Position numbers and translations under genes: made by a program
Assembly: GCA_902491215.1 (NCBI GenBank)
Contig: CABUGV010000002.1
Location: 114,963-178,962 of the forward strand
Origin: 43-108 sp001915545
GTDB taxonomy: Bacteria > Bacteroidota > Bacteroidia > Bacteroidales > Bacteroidaceae
DNA: 64,000 nucleotides
Direction: 5' to 3'
The notes under the pieces: model-generated
Told to the model about the DNA's origin: nothing
What the model saw: only the letters and a program-made list of their open reading frames with translations
Database searches by the model: none
Shown: in pieces, positions 46,059 to 52,718 of the stretch
How positions within the stretch are numbered: position 1 is the first letter of the stretch
How the letters are laid out: each line of letters starts with the position of its first letter

Positions 46059-46468
46059 CATTAAAAAACAGAAAGCCGAGTTACAACGCATAGATACAGA
46101 ACTGCAATATAAAGAGCAACAAGTGGATATTGCCGAACAGAACTTAAATAAGTAAAATCGGATATACGCACCGACAAATTCAAAAGCACAACCACCTATG
46201 CCACTACATCCATAGCACAAGTGAAGTGGGTACGCTTTTCGACAGTGGTAATTTGAAAAATTTTGAACAGAGTAATACAAAATTGTATCAGGAAATCACC
46301 AAACGCGACAAAAGTATTGAAGACTTAAAAGTCCAAATACGACGTATGCAAGAACAAGTCGGCAAGCAGATGTGTAATCTTCAAGGAATACACAATCAAG
46401 AACTTAGAGTTAAAAACGAAGAAAGAGGCAATAAAGTGCAAAGGAAAAATCTATTCCGAATAACATAG
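46059..46468 (+). pseudogene. Frameshifted relic of a plasmid/conjugative mobilisation (MobV-like) protein
   Basis: Three consecutive frames read as one coiled-coil protein: KKQKAELQRIDTELQYKEQQ...NLN, then (after a 1-bp loss near 46154) VKSDIRTDKFKSTTTYATTS, then (after a second shift near 46222) GTLFDSGNLKNFEQSNTKLYQEI and on to 46468. The helical, Glu/Lys/Gln-rich composition and order resemble the C-terminal half of Bacteroides MobV/Pre-type relaxases as I recall them. With no N-terminal relaxase domain and two frameshifts it is dead. Confidence 0.4.
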
Positions 46469-46564
46469 GCGAATAAAAAATGGTATTCATTATAAATAAA
46501 TGAATGGTATTTTTCGTAATTTTACATTGAAAACCTTGTAAACCTCACGTTAATTTAATACGGT

Positions 46565-47494
46565 ATGAAAAAATTGTTTTTATTGATTTTGGGAGTCCTT
46601 ATTGCTCTGTTTTGCTCTGCACAAGAAAAAGAACTTCTCATCATAGGAACGATGCACACTGTTCCTACAATTGTAAAGAACAGCTATAAACCATTGTTAA
46701 ACTATGCGGTCAAATACGAACCTGAAGCTATCTACGTTGAATATATCCATCCTGATGATATTTTGAGTATAAATGCATATACTCCAAAGTTTTTAGAAAA
46801 GTCAGATTCATTAAAACAGAAATATCAGATTGACGAAAAGTATTTCATAAATATTAAAGATAAAAAGCTTGCAGATTTAACAGAAAATGATTTTAGCTTT
46901 CTGTCACAGGCCTATCTCTTAAAAAGAGACAAGGCAAATTACGAGTATTACAAGTATTTAAGCTTATACGGTATTGGTGGCGCAAAGAAACCTTTGAGAA
47001 ATGAAAATGATGATTTGACTTTTAAATTAGCCGCTCAAATGAATATTACATATCTATTCCCAATAGATGACCATCAATCGGATGAAGAGTACTATAAAGC
47101 GTGGAACAACGCCCTCAGAGAAAGTGAAAAGAACGGCGATATTAAAATTCTACATAAATTGATAAGGAAGAACAAAAGGGGACTTATGATTGCGTCCTTG
47201 ATGGGAAAACTTGGGAAATACACCAATAGCCCAAAGACTATTAACAGGTACTATCTGATTAATTCTTTTCGGTTCGCCAATCATCCCAATGCATACACAA
47301 ACTTAGTTGAGGAATATTGGGAACAACGAAATCAACGGATGGCAGAAAACATAGTTGCACATATCATGACAAATCCTTACAAAAAAAATGTCCTGATAGT
47401 TGGAGCCGGTCACGTAATAAGCTTATCAAATGCATTGAAAACAATTTGTCCTAGTTTGAAAGTCATACTAATGTGTGAATCTGACAGGAATTAA
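46565..47494 (+). CDS. Exported TraB/TIKI-superfamily-like protein
   Basis: 309 residues with a signal peptide (LFLLILGVLIALFCSAQ). Two G-x-x-H motifs stand at the expected ends, LLIIGTMHTVP near the N terminus and VLIVGAGHVISL near the C terminus, and an acidic residue follows the first in AIYVEYIHPDD. This is the pattern of the TraB/GumN/TIKI hydrolase-like superfamily, which contains metal-dependent peptidases. Specific function unknown. It sits in the AT-rich zone just downstream of the mobilisation relic, so it may have arrived with it. Confidence 0.65.
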   Translation: MKKLFLLILGVLIALFCSAQEKELLIIGTMHTVPTIVKNSYKPLLNYAVKYEPEAIYVEYIHPDDILSINAYTPKFLEKSDSLKQKYQIDEKYFINIKDKKLADLTENDFSFLSQAYLLKRDKANYEYYKYLSLYGIGGAKKPLRNENDDLTFKLAAQMNITYLFPIDDHQSDEEYYKAWNNALRESEKNGDIKILHKLIRKNKRGLMIASLMGKLGKYTNSPKTINRYYLINSFRFANHPNAYTNLVEEYWEQRNQRMAENIVAHIMTNPYKKNVLIVGAGHVISLSNALKTICPSLKVILMCESDRN

Positions 47495-47616
47495 ACATAC
47501 TACTTGGAGCATAGCTTTAGAAAAACTGTGTGTTGAAACATACATAAAACAAAAAAGACCAACTTTACTATTTAGTAAAATTGGACTCCGAATCTTAAAC
47601 TGATAATGTTTTGCAG

Positions 47617-47701
47617 CGGAGAGAGAGGGATTCGAACCCCCGGTACCTCTCAGTACGTCGGTTTTCAAGACCGATGCAATCGACCACTCTGCCATCTCTC
47701 C
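47617..47701 (-). tRNA. tRNA-Ser (TGA), copy 1
   Basis: 85 nt. Acceptor GGAGAGA/TCTCTCC, anticodon loop with TGA, long variable arm, T arm GGGGGTTCGAATCCC. Last gene of the array as transcribed. Confidence 0.95.
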
Positions 47702-47711
47702 CCAAAAGGAG

Positions 47712-47784
47712 TACGCCCTCAGGGGTTCGAACCCTGGACCCTCTGATTAAGAGTCAGATGCTCTACCAACTGAGCTAAGGACGC
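47712..47784 (-). tRNA. tRNA-Lys (CTT), copy 1
   Basis: 73 nt. Acceptor GCGTCCT/AGGGCGT with two G-T pairs, anticodon loop TCTTAAT (CTT), T arm CAGGGTTCGAACCCTG. Confidence 0.93.
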
Positions 47785-47923
47785 ATTCTGTTATGGGTGG
47801 GTTTTGAACTTTCAGACTTCCTAGTGTTAGATGTCCGACTTTATTGTCATAACCCGTTTTGCATAAAAAAACCGGTTTTACACCTGCATTATGTAAAATC
47901 GGTAGAACAAGTATTACTTACAG
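47785..47923 (-). other. Spacer between duplicated tRNA pairs with a possible tRNA relic
   Basis: On the minus strand GTTATG near 47860 and CATAAC near 47790 pair like an acceptor stem, and AAGTTCAAAACCC between them resembles a T loop, but the anticodon and D arms do not form. It may be a decayed tRNA gene. Confidence 0.25.
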
Positions 47924-48008
47924 CGGAGAGAGAGGGATTCGAACCCCCGGTACCTCTCAGTACGTCGGTTTTCAAGACCGATGCAATCGACCACTCTGCC
48001 ATCTCTCC
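47924..48008 (-). tRNA. tRNA-Ser (TGA), copy 2
   Basis: Identical in every base to the copy at 47617-47701. Confidence 0.95.
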
Positions 48009-48018
48009 CCAAAAGGAG

Positions 48019-48091
48019 TACGCCCTCAGGGGTTCGAACCCTGGACCCTCTGATTAAGAGTCAGATGCTCTACCAACTGAGCTAAGGACGC
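48019..48091 (-). tRNA. tRNA-Lys (CTT), copy 2
   Basis: Identical to the copy at 47712-47784, including the 10-bp spacer to the serine tRNA. Confidence 0.93.
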
Positions 48092-48096
48092 ATAAG

Positions 48097-48170
48097 CGCT
48101 TCAGGATGGGCTTGAACCAACGACCCCATGATTAACAGTCATGTGCTCTAACCAACTGAGCTACTGAAGC
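48097..48170 (-). tRNA. tRNA-Asn (GTT)
   Basis: 74 nt. Acceptor GCTTCAG/CTGAAGC, anticodon loop CTGTTAA (GTT). Confidence 0.95.
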
Positions 48171-48202
48171 TTCTCTTTTTTCTGTATTTCCCGATCCTTA
48201 AG

Positions 48203-48284
48203 TGAAGAGAAGGAGACTCGAACTCCCACGGGCTGAGCCCACTACCCCCTCAAAGTAGCGCGTCTACCATTCCGCCACCTCTCC
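48203..48284 (-). tRNA. tRNA-Leu (GAG)
   Basis: 82 nt with a long variable arm. Acceptor GGAGAGG with TCTCTTC (two G-T pairs); anticodon loop TTGAGGG (GAG). Confidence 0.92.
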
Positions 48285-48312
48285 TTTTAGAAACAGGATT
48301 GTTCAATAAGTG

Positions 48313-48386
48313 AGCCTCTTGTCGGATTCGAACCAACGACCCCGAGATTACAAATCACGTGCTCTGGCCAACTGAGCTAAAGAGGC
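48313..48386 (-). tRNA. tRNA-Thr (TGT)
   Basis: 74 nt. Acceptor GCCTCTT/AAGAGGC, anticodon loop TTTGTAA (TGT). Confidence 0.95.
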
Positions 48387-48393
48387 AATGTAG

Positions 48394-48466
48394 AGCGGAA
48401 AACGGGGCTCAAACCCGCGACCCCCAGCTTGGAAGGCTAGTGCTCTATCAACTGAGCTATTTCCGC
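48394..48466 (-). tRNA. tRNA-Gly (TCC)
   Basis: 73 nt. Acceptor GCGGAAA/TTTCCGC, anticodon loop CTTCCAA (TCC). Confidence 0.95.
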
Positions 48467-48493
48467 AACATTTCTCATTTTCAACTTTTGGAG

Positions 48494-48576
48494 TGGGTAC
48501 AGATGGATTCGAACCACCGAAGGCGAAAGCCAGCAGATTTACAGTCTGCCCCATTTGGCCACTCTGGAATGTACCC
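48494..48576 (-). tRNA. tRNA-Tyr (GTA)
   Basis: 83 nt with a long variable arm. Acceptor GGGTACA/TGTACCC, anticodon loop CTGTAAA (GTA). The order Tyr-Gly-Thr is a common tRNA string. Confidence 0.95.
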
Positions 48577-48592
48577 TTCTCCGCATCGTTCG

Positions 48593-48666
48593 TGACTCGC
48601 ATAGGATTCAAACCTATAACCTTTTGATCCGTAGTCAAATGCTCTATTCAGTTGAGCTAGCGAGCC
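48593..48666 (-). tRNA. tRNA-Arg (ACG)
   Basis: 74 nt. Acceptor GGCTCGC/GCGAGTC, anticodon loop CTACGGA (ACG). Confidence 0.94.
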
Positions 48667-48683
48667 TTGAAATGAGAGTTTTG

Positions 48684-48758
48684 TGGGCGTTGACGGATTC
48701 GAACCGCCGACCCTCTGCTTGTAAGGCAGATGCTCTGAACCAGCTGAGCTAAACGCCC
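48684..48758 (-). tRNA. tRNA-Val (TAC)
   Basis: 75 nt. Acceptor GGGCGTT/AACGCCC, anticodon loop CTTACAA (TAC). First gene of the array as transcribed. Confidence 0.95.
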
Positions 48759-48777
48759 TCATTTTCGAAAGCGAGTG

Positions 48778-48809
48778 CAAAGGTAGAGGGTTTTCTGATA
48801 CAATCCAAA
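48778..48809 (-). promoter_or_regulatory. Promoter of the tRNA array
   Basis: On the minus strand TTTG (48806-48809), a 20-bp spacer and TACCTTTG (48778-48785) lie 19 bp before tRNA-Val. It is among the best promoter matches in the window. Confidence 0.75.
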
Positions 48810-49095
48810 TTTCCGAGCAACTTTTTTTGCAAGTTTTTCGCTCATTCCGGTTAACCCTCTAAATATCAGCAAGAAAAAAGTGATATTTTTTTTGAACTTT
48901 TTTCGGCGCTTTTTTGGCGAAAACCCTAAAAACGCCGAAAAATGCCATTTTAAGGTTATTTCGGATTGAGCGCAAAAGAGAGCAAAGCCAGCTCATTTAA
49001 CACAATTTTACAAATACACATACACAAATCTATCCAAACTGTGCAATTTTAATCATGCAATGACCGCAGACGGTTGTCAAAAATCATCAAACAGC
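48810..49095. other. Gap between the tRNA promoter and the DUF4112 gene
   Basis: About 285 bp with T-rich runs and TTTTT-CGGCG-rich stretches near 48895-48945. I see no gene. Confidence 0.4.
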
Positions 49096-49590
49096 TCATA
49101 TCTGACCTGCCAAAAACGTCCAAAAACTTCCGATTTTTGCAACCAGAAGCCCCAACAAATAGAACATGAGTACTATGAGAGCCACCAAAACGCATATCAT
49201 CACCAGCGTCAGAAGCGCTTTTCTATTCACTTCTGAGATAATTTTTCTGTCGCCCTCGACAAAACCAATGACCAGACGGCTGTTCTTCACATACGAACGG
49301 TTGAAGGCATCGAGCACCACTCCCACCCCGAACGGCATCATTGCTACAAGCTGATCGAGCACTACATTGTAGATTACAGCCAGCGTCAACGGCAACGAGC
49401 GCATGCACAGCGTGCTTATATAAAGATATGGGAGCGTGAACGCCAGCGATACCACATAGCCGGCACCGGGAATGAACGACACTATCGGATCGAGGTAATA
49501 GCGGTCCATGTAAGTTGTTATAGTCTTCAGACTTCTGTAAACAGCAGTTTCTGAAGTTTTATTTCTTCTAGTCATATCAACCATAGTCAT
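49096..49590 (-). CDS. DUF4112-type membrane protein
   Basis: 164 residues. The region YYLDPIVSFIPGAGYVVSLAFTLPYLYIS (read in parts) and LDQLVAMMPFGVGVVLDAFNRSYVKNSRLV is characteristic of DUF4112, and a C-terminal helix (LLTLVMICVLVALIVLMFYLLGLLV) spans the membrane. Function of the family unknown. It is divergent from GH97 and stands alone. Confidence 0.8.
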   Translation of the reverse strand: MTMVDMTRRNKTSETAVYRSLKTITTYMDRYYLDPIVSFIPGAGYVVSLAFTLPYLYISTLCMRSLPLTLAVIYNVVLDQLVAMMPFGVGVVLDAFNRSYVKNSRLVIGFVEGDRKIISEVNRKALLTLVMICVLVALIVLMFYLLGLLVAKIGSFWTFLAGQI

Positions 49591-49742
49591 TTCAGAATTT
49601 AAAATAATAAATCAGCAGATGCCGCCGGCACCCAGACAAAACAGCACGTCCATCAGTCCGCCCAAAATACACACAATGCAGGGAGCGAAACGGCCGACAG
49701 GCTACATCCGCGCACAAACATAGTCAAATAAATCAGAACTCC

Positions 49743-49852
49743 GAGCGCTCAAAGCATTCATTCCGAAGGCTCAGAAAAAAATTTGCGAGGGCTCGTGGCA
49801 ATTGTTGCGAGCGCCCGCAATTTTCTCCATGAAGGCCCGCACATATCGACAA
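49743..49852 (+). repeat. 22-bp periodic intergenic repeat, locus 4 (five units)
   Basis: Units start at 49743, 49765, 49787, 49809 and 49831, with heads GAGCGCTCAAAG, GAAGGCTCAGAA, GAGGGCTCGTGG, GAGCGCCCGCAA and GAAGGCCCGCAC. The last unit is the most diverged. The array fills the centre of the 403-bp divergent gap between DUF4112 and GH97. Confidence 0.7.
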
Positions 49853-49902
49853 TATCCTATTGTTTGGCTGTCATGTGCTATAAAATCATTCGCAAACAGC
49901 AC

Positions 49903-49910
49903 TATCTTTG
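49903..49910 (+). promoter_or_regulatory. -7 box TATCTTTG for GH97
   Basis: TATCTTTG fits TAnnTTTG, 84 bp before the ATG and about 50 bp after the 22-bp repeat array. Confidence 0.45.
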
Positions 49911-49993
49911 TCTGTACACAGTGCATGCACATACATTGCACGCGTACCAAAAAATCAATGTACAAACCGAAATCTAAACAACCATTCTGAAAA

Positions 49994-51916
49994 ATGAACA
50001 GACTGACATCGTTAATCCTGACAGTGGCCGTATCTGCAATTCCGCAGATTTGCCCGGCATCTGAACTGCTGAAATCGCCAAACGGCAAGATTGCAGTTTC
50101 GCTCGACTCCGACACACATGCTTCATGGTTTCTTTCTGTGGAATATAAAGACAACGACGGCAAGACCAATCACGTATTCCGCAACATACGCCTCGGCATC
50201 AGACGCAGCGACACGAGTTTCGACAGCGGACTGAAACTGGCATCAACCGGACGGCGACGGAAGGTGACGACCGACTACATGGCAGTGCACGGCAAAAGGA
50301 AACACTGCACGAACAAAGCCAATGAAGTGACCGTATCGTTCACAAATCCAGAACAGAAGGACATGAACGTGACCGTACGCGCATACAACGACGGCATATG
50401 TTTCAGATATGAATTTGACGACACAGCGTCGGACTCCATGAAAGTCATAGACGAACTTACAGCATACGAAATAGACGCCTCAACCGACCGCTGGATGCAG
50501 CGTTTCGTCACAAGCTACGAAGGCGACTTTCCGCACCAGAAAGACGTCATCGACCAAGGCGAATGGGGCTATCCGGCACTTTTCCGCTTCGAAGGTTCGT
50601 CGTGCTGGGCACTTGTCAGCGAAGCCGACATTGACCGCACCTACTGCGCCACTAAACTGAGCAACACGGCATCGGCCGGCTCATACAAGCTGACACTGCC
50701 GGCAGCAACCGACGGAAACAGTGTCGGCGATGTCAACCCGACAATATCACTGCCGTGGAAATCGCCGTGGCGAACAGTCATCATCGGAGGCCTTGACGAC
50801 ATAGTGGCCTCAACCCTGATTGACGACGTGAGCCGTCCGTGCACACTCGAATCGACAGACTGGATACAGCCAGGCATTGCCTCATGGATATACTGGGCAT
50901 ACAACCACGGCACGAAGGATTACCCGACGGCATGCAGATATGTAGACCTTGCCGAAGAGATGGAGTGGCCCTACGTGCTTTTCGACTGGGAATGGGACGC
51001 GATGGGCAACGGGGGAAATATACACGACGCCGCGGCCTATGCCAGAAGCAAAGGCATAAAACCGCTGATATGGCTCAATTCTGGCGGAAAGCACAACCGC
51101 GTCGGCGCAACGCCTAGAGACCTGCTCATCACCCACGAATCGCGCATGAAGACCTTCAGGGAACTCAAGGAAATGGGGATATACGGCATAAAGGTAGACT
51201 TCTTCGAAAGCGACAAGCAGGACATGATGTGCTACTATCTCGACATACTAGAAGACGCCGCACGCTTCGAACTCATGGTAAATTTCCACGGTTCGACGGT
51301 TCCGCGCGGATGGACACGCACCTACCCCCACCTCATGAGCATGGAGGCCGTCTACGGCGCCGAGCAGTACAACAACGCCCCGAGAATGACCGAGATTGCA
51401 CCTCGGCTGAACGCCACACTGCCGTTCACACGCAACGTCATCGGCCCTATGGACTACACTCCGACGGCCTTCACAAATTCTCAACATCCCCATCTCACCA
51501 CCTATGCCCACGAACTGGCACTGCCCGTAGTGTTCGAATCGGGCATACAGCACATGGCCGACCGTCCTGAAGGGTTTGCACAGCTTCCGGAAGAAGCCAA
51601 GAAATTTCTGAGACATCTGCCGGCGGCGTGGGACGACACTTCACTGCTCGACGGTTATCCTGGAGAGAGCGTACTGATGAGAAGAGACAAGGGCGACACC
51701 ATATATGTAGCCGGCATAAACGGTACGGACAAGCCTATGAAACTCGCAAGCCGGATAAAACTGAAGAAAGGTCACAAATACCAGATTACCAAAATTTGCG
51801 ACAGCGATGCAGCGGACAAGCTGAGAATATCCTCTGCAGAGTTCAACGGACAAGTTGAAGCCGACTGCCTGCCAAAAGGCGGATTCGTCGCAGTCATTGT
51901 TCCATGCAAGAAGTAA
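49994..51916 (+). CDS. Glycoside hydrolase family 97, probable retaining alpha-galactosidase type
   Basis: 640 residues, family length. A signal peptide (SLILTVAVSAIPQICPAS) precedes the N-terminal beta-sandwich (LKSPNGKIAVSLDSD..., RIRLGIRRSD), a TIM barrel (WIQPGIASWIYWAYNHGTKD, YVLFDWEWDAMG) and a C-terminal beta domain. The barrel contains GIKVDFFESDKQDMM. In the retaining branch of GH97 (BtGH97b type) an Asp here (D402) is the nucleophile; in the inverting SusB branch it is replaced. So I predict retaining alpha-galactosidase-like action. FHGSTVPRGWTRTYPHLMSMEAVYGAEQYN-like sequence (read in parts) is also conserved. No SusCD partner nearby. Confidence 0.88.
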   Translation: MNRLTSLILTVAVSAIPQICPASELLKSPNGKIAVSLDSDTHASWFLSVEYKDNDGKTNHVFRNIRLGIRRSDTSFDSGLKLASTGRRRKVTTDYMAVHGKRKHCTNKANEVTVSFTNPEQKDMNVTVRAYNDGICFRYEFDDTASDSMKVIDELTAYEIDASTDRWMQRFVTSYEGDFPHQKDVIDQGEWGYPALFRFEGSSCWALVSEADIDRTYCATKLSNTASAGSYKLTLPAATDGNSVGDVNPTISLPWKSPWRTVIIGGLDDIVASTLIDDVSRPCTLESTDWIQPGIASWIYWAYNHGTKDYPTACRYVDLAEEMEWPYVLFDWEWDAMGNGGNIHDAAAYARSKGIKPLIWLNSGGKHNRVGATPRDLLITHESRMKTFRELKEMGIYGIKVDFFESDKQDMMCYYLDILEDAARFELMVNFHGSTVPRGWTRTYPHLMSMEAVYGAEQYNNAPRMTEIAPRLNATLPFTRNVIGPMDYTPTAFTNSQHPHLTTYAHELALPVVFESGIQHMADRPEGFAQLPEEAKKFLRHLPAAWDDTSLLDGYPGESVLMRRDKGDTIYVAGINGTDKPMKLASRIKLKKGHKYQITKICDSDAADKLRISSAEFNGQVEADCLPKGGFVAVIVPCKK

Positions 51917-51969
51917 AGGCTGTCTACAAGCTCATTTCCGAAAGATAAACTGTGACGGCACCTCCATTG

Positions 51970-52002
51970 ACGGCATCATCGTTTGGAGATGCCGTTTTTT
52001 TT
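51970..52002 (+). terminator. Terminator after GH97
   Basis: An 8-bp stem (ACGGCATC with GATGCCGT) and a T run of about eight, 54 bp past the stop. Confidence 0.75.
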
Positions 52003-52055
52003 GCTGAATATTGCACAGGCAAATGCCATGCCGGAAAAATACATAGCCTGTAGAA

Positions 52056-52409
52056 ATGGGAAAGAAAATAGAAAGAGAAAAGAAAACGGTGGAAATAATG
52101 ATAGGCATATTCTGCCACAGCCACCATCATACACATGCCGGAAGTCTATGTTCCGAATGCAGCGAACTGCTTGCCTATGCACATGCACGTCTGGAACGCT
52201 GTCCGCACGGCGACCGGAAACCCACATGCCGGATGTGTCCTGTACACTGCTACCGCAAGGACATGCACGAAAAGATTGCGGAAATCATGAGATACTCCGG
52301 TCCGCGCATGCTGTTCCATCACCCCATCGCAGCATTCAGACATCTGTTCAGCGAGATGAATTCCAAAAACAGACGTAAGTCGATTGTCGGGAAAAAACAC
52401 GGAAACTGA
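52056..52409 (+). CDS. Nitrous oxide-stimulated promoter (YgbA-like) family protein
   Basis: 117 residues. The family pattern is complete: EKKTVEIMIGIFCHSHHHTHAG, LCSECSELLAYAHARLERCP, KPTCRMCPVHCYRKDMHEKI and MRYSGPRMLFHHPIAAFRHL. The nine or so Cys and His residues suggest a metal or iron-sulfur site. In E. coli the homologous gene (ygbA) is induced by nitric oxide; the biochemical role is still open. It stands alone between GH97 and GH30. Confidence 0.85.
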   Translation: MGKKIEREKKTVEIMIGIFCHSHHHTHAGSLCSECSELLAYAHARLERCPHGDRKPTCRMCPVHCYRKDMHEKIAEIMRYSGPRMLFHHPIAAFRHLFSEMNSKNRRKSIVGKKHGN

Positions 52410-52612
52410 AGAACAAATATCCAGTTTGGACGATTCTTACCCCTCATGTGAATGATTTTTATTCCTACAATATTAAAGAACAGCTGTATTTTTGCTCGGA
52501 AAAGCAAAACCGGCAAATCAATTACACACGAGAGCCGTCAATAAGAAGCGCACACAAAAAATTTATTCTCCAATCGTTCAGACAGAAGCTGTATTATTCT
52601 AAAATAAAAACA
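52410..52612. other. AT-rich gap upstream of GH30
   Basis: About 200 bp with no gene or repeat that I can support before the promoter at 52613. Confidence 0.4.
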
Positions 52613-52620
52613 TAACTTTG
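52613..52620 (+). promoter_or_regulatory. -7 box TAACTTTG for GH30
   Basis: TAACTTTG fits TAnnTTTG, with a 98-bp leader to the ATG. Confidence 0.45.
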
Positions 52621-52718
52621 TAGGAAACTGTGTCATGCATACAATTATAAGCACGACAGAGTGACGAAAACACGAAAATCATCTAAAAAATTTACATAAC
52701 CCCAAAATCCATTAAACT

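Noticed and set aside
46041..46280. 79-residue minus-strand ORF in the decayed zone
   Set aside because: It is antisense to the frameshifted Mob-like relic and Cys/Tyr-rich by chance.
48348..48780. ORFs across the tRNA array
   Set aside because: These frames run through folded tRNA genes and have no protein-like sequence.
49743..49852. CRISPR-like reading of the 22-bp arrays
   Set aside because: The repeat head is about 8 bp with 14-bp tails and no leader or cas genes; a CRISPR repeat is normally 23-47 bp.
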